Assembly: GCA_019694315.1 (NCBI GenBank)
Contig: JAIBCE010000024.1
Coordinates: 1 to 43,279, forward strand
Source: Sandaracinaceae bacterium
GTDB lineage: Bacteria; Myxococcota_A; Polyangia; Polyangiales; Sandaracinaceae
Direction: 5' to 3'
Length of the DNA stretch: 43,279 nt
Shown here: positions 1 through 7,355 of the stretch, piece after piece
Position numbering within the stretch: position 1 is the first letter of the stretch
Layout of the letters: the number at the start of each line of letters is the position of its first letter
Program-made: the position numbers and the translations under genes
The notes under the pieces: generated by a model
Told to the model about the DNA's origin: nothing
What the model saw: only the letters and a program-made list of their open reading frames with translations
Databases searched by the model: none

Positions 1-399
1 GATCGCGGGTTCCGCACCGAGCTCACGCGCGCCGACCGCGCGCCGCCACGCCTCGCGGCGCGCGCGCGCATCGAGCCCGCGGCCGCCCTCGCGCGGCGCG
101 GCGTGGCTCCCTCGCGCGACTGGCTCCGCGCGCGTCTCTCGGACGAGCACGAAGGCGGCACGCTGTCGACGCGATCCGAGGCCGGCTGGCTCGCGACTGA
201 CACGGTGAGCAGCACCGTCGACGTCGCGCACCCGCCGAGCGAGCCGATGACGGTGCGCGCCTGCGACGTGACCGGGCACTACGCCCGGATCGCGCTCGCG
301 ATCCCCTTCGATCTCTCGGCAGACGAGGCCACCCGCGACGCCGCGCTCGCGCAGATGCGCGCCGCGATCGATGCGCCGCCACCGCCGGCCGGTCAGTAG
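1..399 (+). CDS. hypothetical protein, C-terminal part (cut by window start)
   Basis: Frame 1 is open from the first base to a TAG at 397-399, giving at least 132 residues, so the true start lies upstream of the window. The visible part is Arg/Ala-rich at first, then has a more ordinary segment (SEAGWLATDTVSSTVDVAHP and onward) with alternating hydrophobic residues that suggests a beta-rich fold, and ends in a short Pro-rich tail. I recognise no family. Its stop overlaps by seven bases the stop of the convergent lipoprotein gene, with a hairpin across both stops. That it is coding is inferred from the open frame and GC-rich third positions. Confidence 0.55.
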   Translation, partial: DRGFRTELTRADRAPPRLAARARIEPAAALARRGVAPSRDWLRARLSDEHEGGTLSTRSEAGWLATDTVSSTVDVAHPPSEPMTVRACDVTGHYARIALAIPFDLSADEATRDAALAQMRAAIDAPPPPAGQ

Positions 400-408
400 T
401 CGGCCGGC
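384..408. terminator. hairpin spanning two convergent stop codons
   Basis: A perfect 8-bp stem (384-391 pairing with 401-408) encloses a 9-base loop that contains both the TAG of the rightward gene and the TGA of the leftward gene. There is no T-tract. A bidirectional termination or RNA 3'-end protection role is inferred from position only. Confidence 0.4.
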
Positions 409-1085
409 AGGAGCATCACGCCGTGGGCGTCGTCGCGAAGGCGCCCGAAGATCGCGGTGAGGTAGGCCTCCATGCGCTCGGGGTCGTCGATGATCGCGTC
501 GAAGTGGTACTCGTACTCGATCATCGTGAGGCTCGGATCGTCGGGGTGTGGACGCGCGAGCAGCGAGCCCTCGAGCGAGGTGATGATCGTCGTGCCCCAC
601 ACCTTCTGCCAGCGCGTGGCGGTGAGGAGCGGGGCCTCGTCGGTGCCCTCGATCACCTCGTGCCGCCAGCAGAGGCGGAAGTCCACGTCGACCACGTCGT
701 CCACGTGGAGCTGCGTCTCGTAGTCGCCGTCGCACTCGTCCGGGCTCGGCGCCGCGATCACCATGAAGGGCGGGTCGGTCGAGCTCGGATCGCGCCCCGT
801 CTGTGGGTTCTGGATGGCCCGCCACACCACGTCGAGAGGCGCGTGGACGCAGCCGCGCGCGTGCACCACGGTCGCGCGCCCGACCTCGCCTGCGCGTGCG
901 AGCACGAGCGCCTCCGGGCACGGATCGCCGTCGACGGCTGGCGGGAAGCTCGCGACGTTCGTGGCATCGAGCGGCTCGAGCCCCGGCGGGAACGGCGTCG
1001 CCGCGGTGTCGAAGCAACCCGACACCGCGGCGCTCGCGGCCACCACGAGGAGCGTGGTCGACGAGACGGTCTTCGACGAGCTCAC
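393..1085 (-). CDS. putative lipoprotein, possible START/SRPBCC-like fold
   Basis: A 230-residue protein. I chose the GTG at 1085 because it lies four bases past the stop of the upstream gene and puts a clean signal peptide at the N-terminus (MSSSKTVSSTTLLVVAASAAVSGC, Cys in a lipobox). A start at 1124 would overlap the upstream gene and add a charged extension. After a Pro-rich linker the mature part contains GCVHAPLDVVWRAIQNP, which resembles the first helix of SRPBCC/polyketide-cyclase-like proteins, and later alternating strands plus a C-terminal helix (DPERMEAYLTAIFGRLRDDA). The fold assignment is tentative; ligand and function are unknown. It probably shares a transcript with the lipoprotein gene ending at 1090. 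Confidence 0.7.
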   Translation of the reverse strand: MSSSKTVSSTTLLVVAASAAVSGCFDTAATPFPPGLEPLDATNVASFPPAVDGDPCPEALVLARAGEVGRATVVHARGCVHAPLDVVWRAIQNPQTGRDPSSTDPPFMVIAAPSPDECDGDYETQLHVDDVVDVDFRLCWRHEVIEGTDEAPLLTATRWQKVWGTTIITSLEGSLLARPHPDDPSLTMIEYEYHFDAIIDDPERMEAYLTAIFGRLRDDAHGVMLLPADY

Positions 1086-1089
1086 GCGA

Positions 1090-1800
1090 TCACTGCGCGG
1101 GCTGGACGACGACCTGCTCGCCACCGCTCGTGCCGCCGGCCTGGCCCGCGGGAACCACCTCGCTCACGTACCCCGCCGAGGGCGGGAACGGCGAGGGCGG
1201 CGGCGGCTCGGTCGGTCCGCACGCGGTCGCCTGCATCTGCCCGCTCGCGTCCTGGACGAGGCGCTGGCAGGTGGCCTGACACTGGCCGACGCCCGCGAAT
1301 TCGTACTGCACGAGGTACACGGCCCCTGCGAGCGGCGCCTGATCGAGCGCCGCGCCGCAGCCGCCATCGGAGATCCGGTTCGTGACCGTGACGAGCTGCT
1401 GCCGCGGCACCGACCGCGTGCAGTACACCGGTCCGGTGCGGTTGTAGCCGCACTGGTAGCGCTGTGTGTCGTAGACCGTGCGCCACTCCTGGGTCTGGAT
1501 GAAGTGATAGAACTCGGTCTCGAAGCCGTACTGCAGGCCCTCGGGCCGCACGCGCATCGTGCCCTGGCGCACGCCGCCGCCGCCCTCGCTCAGGGTGACC
1601 GCCTCGCCGTTGATCGTGACGATCTCGTCGACGTTCGTGCCGAGCGTCGCGTGGTGCACCACGCGGATCTGCACGTCGGCGTGCGGCTCCTCGGGGCTCG
1701 GCTGCGAGTAGCGGCGCACGCAGCCCCCGGCGCCGAGCGCACCGAGCGCCAGGAGGCCGAGGCCGAGACGAGAGAGAGAGGCGGGAGAGAAGTAGGTCAT
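1090..1800 (-). CDS. putative lipoprotein of unknown function
   Basis: A 236-residue protein starting at the ATG at 1800 (MTYFSPASLSRLGLGLLALG), followed by a lipobox LGAGGC; an in-frame ATG at 1875 would put 25 charged residues before the signal peptide and is less likely. The mature protein has a charged linker (RRYSQPSPEEPHADV), a beta-rich central region with several Cys residues (YQCGYNRTGPVYCTR, GGCGAALD, GQCQATCQ), and a Pro/Gly-rich tail. The paired Cys suggest disulfides outside the cytoplasm. No family is recognised. It is followed at once by a second lipoprotein gene, so the two may work together in the envelope. Confidence 0.7.
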   Translation of the reverse strand: MTYFSPASLSRLGLGLLALGALGAGGCVRRYSQPSPEEPHADVQIRVVHHATLGTNVDEIVTINGEAVTLSEGGGGVRQGTMRVRPEGLQYGFETEFYHFIQTQEWRTVYDTQRYQCGYNRTGPVYCTRSVPRQQLVTVTNRISDGGCGAALDQAPLAGAVYLVQYEFAGVGQCQATCQRLVQDASGQMQATACGPTEPPPPSPFPPSAGYVSEVVPAGQAGGTSGGEQVVVQPAQ

Positions 1801-2015
1801 GGGAGAGCTCGTTCGAGAGGGAGCACGCCGGCCCGGACGAAACGTCGTCGGAGACGGGCGAGCGTGGGAGGCCACTGCGGGGAGCCGCGATAGCGACGCG
1901 TGTGCCAGTCGCGATCTTCACGGGCTTTGTCGCGCATCGAGGGCCGTTCGCGCAAGGAGGCCGACGGCGCGAGTGAACGGTGCTTCACGAGGCCGCACGA
2001 GATCGTGAACGCGCC

Positions 2016-2044
2016 TTGACCCTCCCTTGAGCCACGCATAGCGT
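2016..2044 (+). promoter_or_regulatory. possible sigma-70-type promoter for miaE
   Basis: TTGACC at 2016-2021 (five of six to the -35 consensus) is followed after 17 bases by TAGCGT at 2039-2044 (three of six to the -10 consensus). Transcription would begin only a few bases before the ATG at 2057, so the message would be almost leaderless, in agreement with the lack of a ribosome-binding site. TA steps are rare in this DNA. Confidence 0.3.
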
Positions 2045-2056
2045 TGCGCTCCCTCG

Positions 2057-2641
2057 ATGCTGGGTCTCCTCGCTCCCACCGACCCTCGCTGGGTCGACGC
2101 CGTCGAAGGCGACCTCGACCGCATGCTGCGCGACCACGCTCACTGCGAGCTCAAGGCCGCCCAGAGCGCGCTCTCGCTCATGGCCCGCTTCGGCGGCGAG
2201 GTGCCCGAGCTGATCGCTCCGCTCGTGGCGCTCGCGCACGAGGAGACGGAGCACTTCGATCAGGTCCACCAGCGCATCCGCGCGCGCGGCGGCCAGATGA
2301 GCCTGCCCGACAGCGACCTCTACGTGGCCTCCCTCCGTAAGGCGGCGAGCAAGGATCACGGCGAGCTGCCGATCCTGCTCGATCGCCTGCTCGTCTCGGC
2401 GCTCGTCGAGGCTCGCTCGTGCGAGCGCTTCAAGCTCCTCTCCGAGCGGCTCAAGGACGCGTCGCTCCGCGAGTTCTACAAGGATCTCATGGCCTCCGAG
2501 GCCCGACATTTCCGGCTCTTCGTGCGTCTGTCCGAGGAGCGCTTCGGCGAGCACGAGGCGCGCGTGCGCCTCCTGACCCTCGCGGAGCGGGAGGCGGACC
2601 TCGCAGGGTCGCTCCCGCTCGGACCCACGGTGCACGGGTGA
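2057..2641 (+). CDS. miaE: tRNA-(ms2io6A)-hydroxylase MiaE
   Basis: A 194-residue ferritin-like di-iron protein. MiaE hydroxylates the isopentenyl group of 2-methylthio-N6-isopentenyladenosine at position 37 of tRNAs reading UNN codons, using O2. The ligand pattern is visible: E31 in AHCELKAAQ, E63-x-x-H66 in AHEETEHFDQV, E118 in LVEARSCERF, and E148-x-x-H151 in ASEARHFRLF, in the expected helical order. Length fits the family (about 190-270). The ATG at 2057 gives a natural N-terminus; no Shine-Dalgarno is visible. The stop overlaps the GTG of lepB by four bases (GTGA), which suggests translational coupling although the functions are unrelated. The mia enzymes that make its substrate are not in the window. 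Confidence 0.9.
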   Translation: MLGLLAPTDPRWVDAVEGDLDRMLRDHAHCELKAAQSALSLMARFGGEVPELIAPLVALAHEETEHFDQVHQRIRARGGQMSLPDSDLYVASLRKAASKDHGELPILLDRLLVSALVEARSCERFKLLSERLKDASLREFYKDLMASEARHFRLFVRLSEERFGEHEARVRLLTLAEREADLAGSLPLGPTVHG

Positions 2642-3555
2642 GCGACGCGAGCGAGCCGCGCGACGAGGCCGAGGCCTCGGACGCCAAGAGCACGTCCGAC
2701 AAGGACAAGTCGACGTCCGACAAGGACAAGTCGACGTCCGACAAGGACAAAGCCTCGTCCGACAAGGACAGAGCGTCGTCCGACAAGGACAAGTCGACGT
2801 CCGACAAGGACAAGTCGACGTCCGACAAGGACAAGTCGACGTCCGACAACAAGTCCGATCGCGCCAAGGTCGAGAAGTCGCCTCCGGTGAGCGAGCCCGA
2901 CTCGTTCCGCTCGAACGTCCGCACGATCGCGGGCGCGTTCCTCGTCGCGATCTTCATCCGCATCGTGGTCTTCGAGGCGTTCGAGATCGAGGGGCCCTCC
3001 ATGGAGCCCACCTTCGTCAACGGCGACCGCGTGATCGTGGCGAAGTACCCCTTCGGCCTCTTCCTCCCGTTCATGAACGAGGCGGTGGTGAGCTGGGGCA
3101 TGCCCAACGCGGGCGACGTGGTGATCGTGCGGAGCCCGGCCGACAACGTCGACATCGTCAAGCGCGTGATCGGCGTGCCCGGCGACCGCATCGAGATCCG
3201 CGACGACGTCGTCTATCGCAACGGCGAGGCGATCCGCACGCGCGAGCTCGGCCCGTGCCGCGAGGAAGAGAGCTCCGAGGATCCGGGCATCTGCGTCTGG
3301 TACGAGGAGCGCATCGACGGCCTCATCCACCGCACGAGCACGAGCGTGATCGAGCCCACCGAGTCGCTCAGCGAGCGCGAGGTGCCGCCCGGCCACGTGT
3401 TCGTCCTCGGCGATCACCGCGATCGCTCGAACGACTCCCGCAACCCCGCGGTGGGCATGATCCCCGTGGGCCGCATCAAGGGTCGCGCGCTCTCGATCTA
3501 CTGGTCGAGCGACGAGGAGATCCGCTGGGATCGCTTCTTCACCGCGGTGGAGTGA
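2638..3555 (+). CDS. lepB: signal peptidase I with repetitive charged N-terminal extension
   Basis: A 305-residue type I signal peptidase, the membrane serine protease that cleaves Sec and Tat signal peptides. The GTG at 2638 overlaps the miaE stop. Residues 1-85 are a hydrophilic, low-complexity cytoplasmic extension built on a seven-residue repeat (STSDKDK and variants). One transmembrane helix follows (IAGAFLVAIFIRIVVFEAF, about 97-115). The catalytic Ser is S121 in GPSMEPT and the general-base Lys is K175 in DIVKRVIGVPGD; the C-terminal box GDHRDRSNDSRNP is intact. Between them lies an insertion with two Cys (ELGPCREEESSEDPGICVWY), possibly a periplasmic disulfide. The enzyme appears complete; the extension is not needed for the fold and is the odd part. 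Confidence 0.93.
   Translation: MSDASEPRDEAEASDAKSTSDKDKSTSDKDKSTSDKDKASSDKDRASSDKDKSTSDKDKSTSDKDKSTSDNKSDRAKVEKSPPVSEPDSFRSNVRTIAGAFLVAIFIRIVVFEAFEIEGPSMEPTFVNGDRVIVAKYPFGLFLPFMNEAVVSWGMPNAGDVVIVRSPADNVDIVKRVIGVPGDRIEIRDDVVYRNGEAIRTRELGPCREEESSEDPGICVWYEERIDGLIHRTSTSVIEPTESLSEREVPPGHVFVLGDHRDRSNDSRNPAVGMIPVGRIKGRALSIYWSSDEEIRWDRFFTAVE
2689..2850 (+). repeat. in-frame 21-bp tandem repeat inside lepB
   Basis: Seven full 21-bp units (2689-2835) plus a decayed eighth encode STSDKDK three times, ASSDKDR, ASSDKDK, then STSDKDK twice and STSDN. Because the unit is a multiple of three, gain or loss of copies changes linker length without breaking the frame. Most units are identical at DNA level, which suggests recent expansion. 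Confidence 0.92.
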
Positions 3556-3585
3556 GCACCCCGCCGCTCGCCTCGCCGTGGCTCA

Positions 3586-3610
3586 CGCAGGCCTGGCTCA
3601 CGCGCCTGCG
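3586..3610. terminator. hairpin at lepB / PH-like convergent junction
   Basis: A 7-bp stem (3586-3592 with 3604-3610) encloses an 11-base loop containing the stop codon of the leftward gene (3598-3600). There is no T-tract. A terminator role is inferred from position. Confidence 0.3.
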
Positions 3611-4080
3611 GGCAGGCCCAGCGCGGCAGGCACGTCCTTCAAGAACGCACCCTGGCCGCGCACGCGCTCGGGAAACACCGCGAGGCGGAACGTGTCCTCT
3701 CCGTCGGTGAGCTGGAACGTGATCGAGCGGTTGTTCGCGAAGCCGCCGACCGCCACCCCGCGGATGTTCTGACGCGGGATCTCCTCGACCCAGAGCATGG
3801 TCCGCTTGCCGAGCTTGAGCTTGGTGGCCTGCAGGATGAGGCGCTGGTCGGTCAGCACGGCGAAGTAGTCGACCCAGCGGTCGCGGCCGCTGACCATCGA
3901 CGTCTTGTAGAACCAGTACGCGAGGACGAAGGGCAGCCCGATCACTGTCACCGCGAGCAGCGTCATCCCGATCAGTCCCAGGATTCCTGCCTGTCGGCTC
4001 ACCATCGCGCGAGCGAGAGGTCGCTCACCAGGTCTGAGCAGTGTGTGTAGTTGCTGGTCGAGCAGATCGTCGTTCGACAT
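3598..4080 (-). CDS. PH-like membrane protein
   Basis: A 160-residue protein starting at the ATG at 4080, with a good ribosome-binding site (GAGGAGGG on the coding strand, just upstream). Residues 1-25 are hydrophilic (MSNDDLLDQQLHTLLRPGER), residues about 30-60 form one long or two short membrane helices (ILGLIGMTLLAVTVIGLPFVLAYWF), and residues about 68-155 form a compact beta-rich domain (YFAVLTDQRLILQATKLKLG, IPRQNIRGVAVGGFANN) typical of bacterial PH-like domains (bPH/YdbT type). Such domains usually serve as membrane-associated binding modules. No partner or ligand can be read from the sequence. It lies convergent to lepB. Confidence 0.65.
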   Translation of the reverse strand: MSNDDLLDQQLHTLLRPGERPLARAMVSRQAGILGLIGMTLLAVTVIGLPFVLAYWFYKTSMVSGRDRWVDYFAVLTDQRLILQATKLKLGKRTMLWVEEIPRQNIRGVAVGGFANNRSITFQLTDGEDTFRLAVFPERVRGQGAFLKDVPAALGLPAGA

Positions 4081-4171
4081 GAGCCCTCCTCGGATGGGTC
4101 CCGGGTCCTCGCTCGCGGACCCTACGCTCGCGAGGGCGTCCAGCGCTGCGCTCGCGCACGGGCTCAGGGGC

Positions 4172-4672
4172 TCAGCGCAGATCGGGCTGCGCGACCTGAG
4201 CGCCGATGGCGAGCCCCGGACGCGCCTCTGCCGACGTCTCGCGTCGATCCACGCGCCAGAGCTCGCGCCCGCTCGCGTCGTGCGCGACGAGGTCGCCGTC
4301 GACGTGGACGCCCGCGAGACCACCGGCGCGCTCGTTCTCGGCCACCCAGCGCACGGTGCCTTGCTCGGTGAGGCACGCGGCACCACGGCGGCCCGCGAGG
4401 TAGAGGTGGCCCTCGTGGACCAGACCCGCCGAGGGACCGAACGGCAGCGGCACCGTGCCCAGGACCGCGCCGCTCGCGAGGCTCACGGCCGTGACCGAGC
4501 CCGGGTGATCGGGATCGCCCGAGGCCGACGCGACCGCCACGAACGCGACGTGGTCGGTCACGAAGAGCCGGGTCGGCAGGTCCTCGAGCGGCACCTGCCA
4601 GCGGAGCACACCCGTGAGGGGCTCGAGCGCGAGGAGGGTTCGACGGTTGAGGAGCACGAGCGGGGTCGTCAT
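4172..4672 (-). CDS. PQQ-type beta-propeller fragment-like protein
   Basis: A 166-residue protein from the ATG at 4672 (MTTPLVLLNRRTLLALEPLT); an upstream in-frame ATG at 4723 would add a basic, unlikely N-terminus. It contains recurring strand pairs of the PQQ/WD-like type: LLALEPLTGVLRWQVPL, VTAVSLASGAVLGTVPL, CLTEQGTVRWVAENE and VAHDASGRELWRVDR. Each follows the pattern hydrophobic strand - Asp/Ser - Gly - x - x - hydrophobic - W. Only about four blades are present where a full propeller has seven or eight, and there is no signal peptide, so it may be a half-propeller that oligomerises or a remnant. TATCGT (4686-4681 on the coding strand) may be a -10 element. Confidence 0.6.
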   Translation of the reverse strand: MTTPLVLLNRRTLLALEPLTGVLRWQVPLEDLPTRLFVTDHVAFVAVASASGDPDHPGSVTAVSLASGAVLGTVPLPFGPSAGLVHEGHLYLAGRRGAACLTEQGTVRWVAENERAGGLAGVHVDGDLVAHDASGRELWRVDRRETSAEARPGLAIGAQVAQPDLR

Positions 4673-4772
4673 GGACTGCGACGATAACGCGGCGCGTCGG
4701 CGCCCGAGGCGCGGATCACGCACGGGCCACCCCTCGCACGCGCTGCGAGGCTCGTGCTAGAGCGCGCGCACT

Positions 4773-5969
4773 ATGGCGACGATGGTCCAGGCCGTGCGCA
4801 TGGCGCTCCACGTGGGCGAGACGAAGCTCGGAGTCACCGACATCTTCGGTGAGGACGTGGGCCCGCCGCTCGGCGGTGTGTTCACCGCCACGCAGGGCCT
4901 TCGCACCGCGTGGAACACGCCGCTCGACGAGCGCGGGATCATCAGCACCGCCATGGGCCTCGCGATGGCCGGGCAGCGCCCGGTCTGCGAGATCCAGTTC
5001 TGCGACTACGCGTTCAACACCGTCGATCTGCTCAAGGTCGCGGGCAACACGTACTGGGCCTCGGGTGGCGACTGGAACCTTCCGCTCGTGATGATGACGC
5101 CGGTGGGCGCGGGCATCCACGGCTCGCTCTATCACTCGCACTCGTTCGACGCGCAGGCCACGCGCACGCCGGGCTGGAAGATCGTGATGCCCAGCAACCC
5201 GCGCGACGCCTACGGGCTCTTGCTCTCGGCGATCGAGGATCCGAACCCGGTCATGGTGCTCATCCCCAAGGCGCTCATGCGCTCCAAGGCCGCGGGGCCC
5301 GAGGAGCTGATCCCCGGCGAGCCCGAGGACGCACGCGCGCTCGGCAAGATGATCGACGCTCCCATCGGCGCGCGCGAGGGCTGGGAGCCCGAGTGGCCGG
5401 ACACCGCCGTGGAGAAGGTGCCGCTCGGCGTCGCGAAGATCGTGCGGCCGGGCAGCGACGTGTCGGTGTTCACGTACGGCCGCATGGTGCACGTGTGCAA
5501 GCGCGCCGCCGAGGAGCTCGGGGCAGAGGGCCTCGACGTGGAGCTCGTGGATCTCCGCACGCTCCATCCCTACGACTGGGCCGCGATCGCGACGTCGATC
5601 CGCAAGACGGGCCGCGCGGTCTTCGTGAACGAGGACACCGAGGTCACGAATTTCGGCGAGCACCTGATCCGCCGCGCGATCGAGGAGCTCTGGGACGCGC
5701 TCGAGACGCCGCCGGTGCTCGAGGCCGGAAAGCACCTGCCCGGCGTGGGCCTCGCCGACAACCTCGAGAACGCTTCGGTGCCGGGGCTCGCGTCGGTGAA
5801 GGACGCGATCCGCCGCGCGAAGGCGGGCGCGAGGCGTCGCGCCGACGTGCCCCGCGATCGCAAGCACGCGGCCCAGTTCGCGTTCACCGAGGTCGCCTTC
5901 GATCCCGGCGCAGGCCCCGTGTCGCGCGAGATCTTCGCCGCGATGGATCGCGCCCACCGCCACCGCTGA
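4773..5969 (+). CDS. 2-oxoacid dehydrogenase E1 component, beta subunit
   Basis: A 398-residue transketolase-like beta subunit of a pyruvate or branched-chain 2-oxoacid dehydrogenase E1. With the alpha subunit it uses thiamine diphosphate to decarboxylate the oxoacid and pass the acyl group to E2 lipoate. Family hallmarks are GVTDIFGEDVGPPLGGVF near the N-terminus, a segment PLDERGIISTAMGLAMAG matching the beta-subunit 'E-x-GI-G-A-G-A' block, CEIQFCDYAFNTVDLL, and the C-terminal transketolase domain (SDVSVFTYGRMVHVCKRAAEEL, ELVDLRTLHPYD, VFVNEDTEVTNFGEHL). It is longer than the usual 325-350 residues, with a C-terminal extension. It stands alone; the only alpha subunit in the window is at 40030-41178, and no E2 or E3 gene is present. 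Confidence 0.88.
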   Translation: MATMVQAVRMALHVGETKLGVTDIFGEDVGPPLGGVFTATQGLRTAWNTPLDERGIISTAMGLAMAGQRPVCEIQFCDYAFNTVDLLKVAGNTYWASGGDWNLPLVMMTPVGAGIHGSLYHSHSFDAQATRTPGWKIVMPSNPRDAYGLLLSAIEDPNPVMVLIPKALMRSKAAGPEELIPGEPEDARALGKMIDAPIGAREGWEPEWPDTAVEKVPLGVAKIVRPGSDVSVFTYGRMVHVCKRAAEELGAEGLDVELVDLRTLHPYDWAAIATSIRKTGRAVFVNEDTEVTNFGEHLIRRAIEELWDALETPPVLEAGKHLPGVGLADNLENASVPGLASVKDAIRRAKAGARRRADVPRDRKHAAQFAFTEVAFDPGAGPVSREIFAAMDRAHRHR

Positions 5970-5996
5970 TCCCTCGGAGGGTCGCTCGCGCTCCGC

Positions 5997-7214
5997 TCAG
6001 GGGATCGACGTGACGTGCGCGCCCTCGGTTCCGTCGAGGCGGCGCACGAAGGTGTCGCCACCCGGGTCGCCCAGGAGGTGCGTGGCGAAGAAGCCGGCGG
6101 CCACGTCGGCCGCGACCTCGCGGGCCTCGGCCGAGTCGACGTAGGTGAAGGGCACGTCACCCGGAACGGAGCCGCGCACGCCGTCGCCGCAGCCGGCCTC
6201 GAAGGCAGGCACGAGACCGCACAGATCCGAGATCGACCAGTGCCCCGCGTCGTCGAGCTCCACGAGCGTGGCCGCGCCCGGCAGGCGCATCGCGTCCATG
6301 CGGATCAGGCGGTTTCCGATCTCGCCGATGCTGTTGTCCTCGCGCATCACGAGGAAGCCGAAGGGCACGTGGATGCTCGAGATCGCCACCGGACCGAGCA
6401 CCGAGATCGGCGCGGCCACCGCGAGACCTGCGATGAAGCGCGCGTCGTCGCGCGTCACCGCACCCGTGGTCGCGGCGCCGAAGCTGTGGCCCATCACCGC
6501 CACGTGCGTCGCGTCGAGCTGGCCGCGGAGATCGGCGGGGAGCTCCGTCGCGCTCGGATCGAGCAGGCGATCGAGCACGCTCGAGACGTCGCTCGAGCGG
6601 ACCGCGAGGAACGCGTTCGTCACGCCGACGGCCGTGCCCGCGCGCTCGTCCCAGAGCGTGTTGTCGATGTGATCGGGCGCGGCCACCACGATGCCGTGGC
6701 TCGCGAGGCGCTCCATCACCTCGGCCATGTCGTAGCGAGTGCACGTGTGGCAGTGCGAGAAGATCACGACGGGCCACGGCGTATCGCGCACGACCGCCGG
6801 AGGCGCATCCGCGGCGTGCATCGTGCGACGCACACAGGTCTCGGGCGCCGCGGCGGCGAGCGACGCGAGATCCGTCGCGCGCGTGCCCTCCTCGAACGCC
6901 TCGATCGGTCGACCGGCCTCGGCCTCGGCGCGCGCCGACTCGTCCGCGGGATACCAGAGCTGCACGGGCAGCATCCGCTCGCCCGTGCGATCGATCATCG
7001 TGATGGCCACGGTTCCCACGGCGAACGGGCCTGCGACACCGTAGTCGGCGCTCGGCTCGGGCAGCGGGCCCGCGTCCACGAGTGGCGCGGCATCCTGCCC
7101 CGCGTCGCTCGCCTCGGTCCCCGTGTCCTCCGGGGCCGTGGCCGCGTCGGGCGTGTCGGTGGGTGAGGGGCATCCGGCGAGCGAGAGGAGGGCGAGGGCG
7201 ACGAGGCGACGCAT
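5997..7214 (-). CDS. alpha/beta-hydrolase lipoprotein (PAF-acetylhydrolase/dienelactone hydrolase-like)
   Basis: A 405-residue secreted hydrolase from the ATG at 7214. The signal peptide MRRLVALALLSLAGC ends in a lipobox (LAGC), followed by a disordered Asp/Ala/Thr-rich linker to about residue 55. The catalytic domain has the nucleophile elbow GHSFGAA (S244), an oxyanion-region block PVVIFSHCHTCTRYDMAEVM with an unusual CHTC, and a late His candidate in ELDDAGHWSISDLCG. PVQLWYPAD near the start and PDHIDNTLW resemble the PAF-acetylhydrolase/chlorophyllase-like branch. The mature protein contains several Cys (GLVPAFEAGCGDG) that could form disulfides. The substrate is probably an ester but cannot be named. 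It is convergent with E1 beta, with 27 bases between the stops. Confidence 0.8.
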   Translation of the reverse strand: MRRLVALALLSLAGCPSPTDTPDAATAPEDTGTEASDAGQDAAPLVDAGPLPEPSADYGVAGPFAVGTVAITMIDRTGERMLPVQLWYPADESARAEAEAGRPIEAFEEGTRATDLASLAAAAPETCVRRTMHAADAPPAVVRDTPWPVVIFSHCHTCTRYDMAEVMERLASHGIVVAAPDHIDNTLWDERAGTAVGVTNAFLAVRSSDVSSVLDRLLDPSATELPADLRGQLDATHVAVMGHSFGAATTGAVTRDDARFIAGLAVAAPISVLGPVAISSIHVPFGFLVMREDNSIGEIGNRLIRMDAMRLPGAATLVELDDAGHWSISDLCGLVPAFEAGCGDGVRGSVPGDVPFTYVDSAEAREVAADVAAGFFATHLLGDPGGDTFVRRLDGTEGAHVTSIP

Positions 7215-7355
7215 CGACCGCGTGTACCACGGCCCGTCGATCGGTCGCGCGTCCGACGCAGCGCGACCGACCAGTGCACGAGCAGCGCGAAGGCCGTCGC
7301 GAGCACCCGCATTCCCTCCTCGACCCGAGCGCCTGCTTCGCGCGATCCTCGCGCC

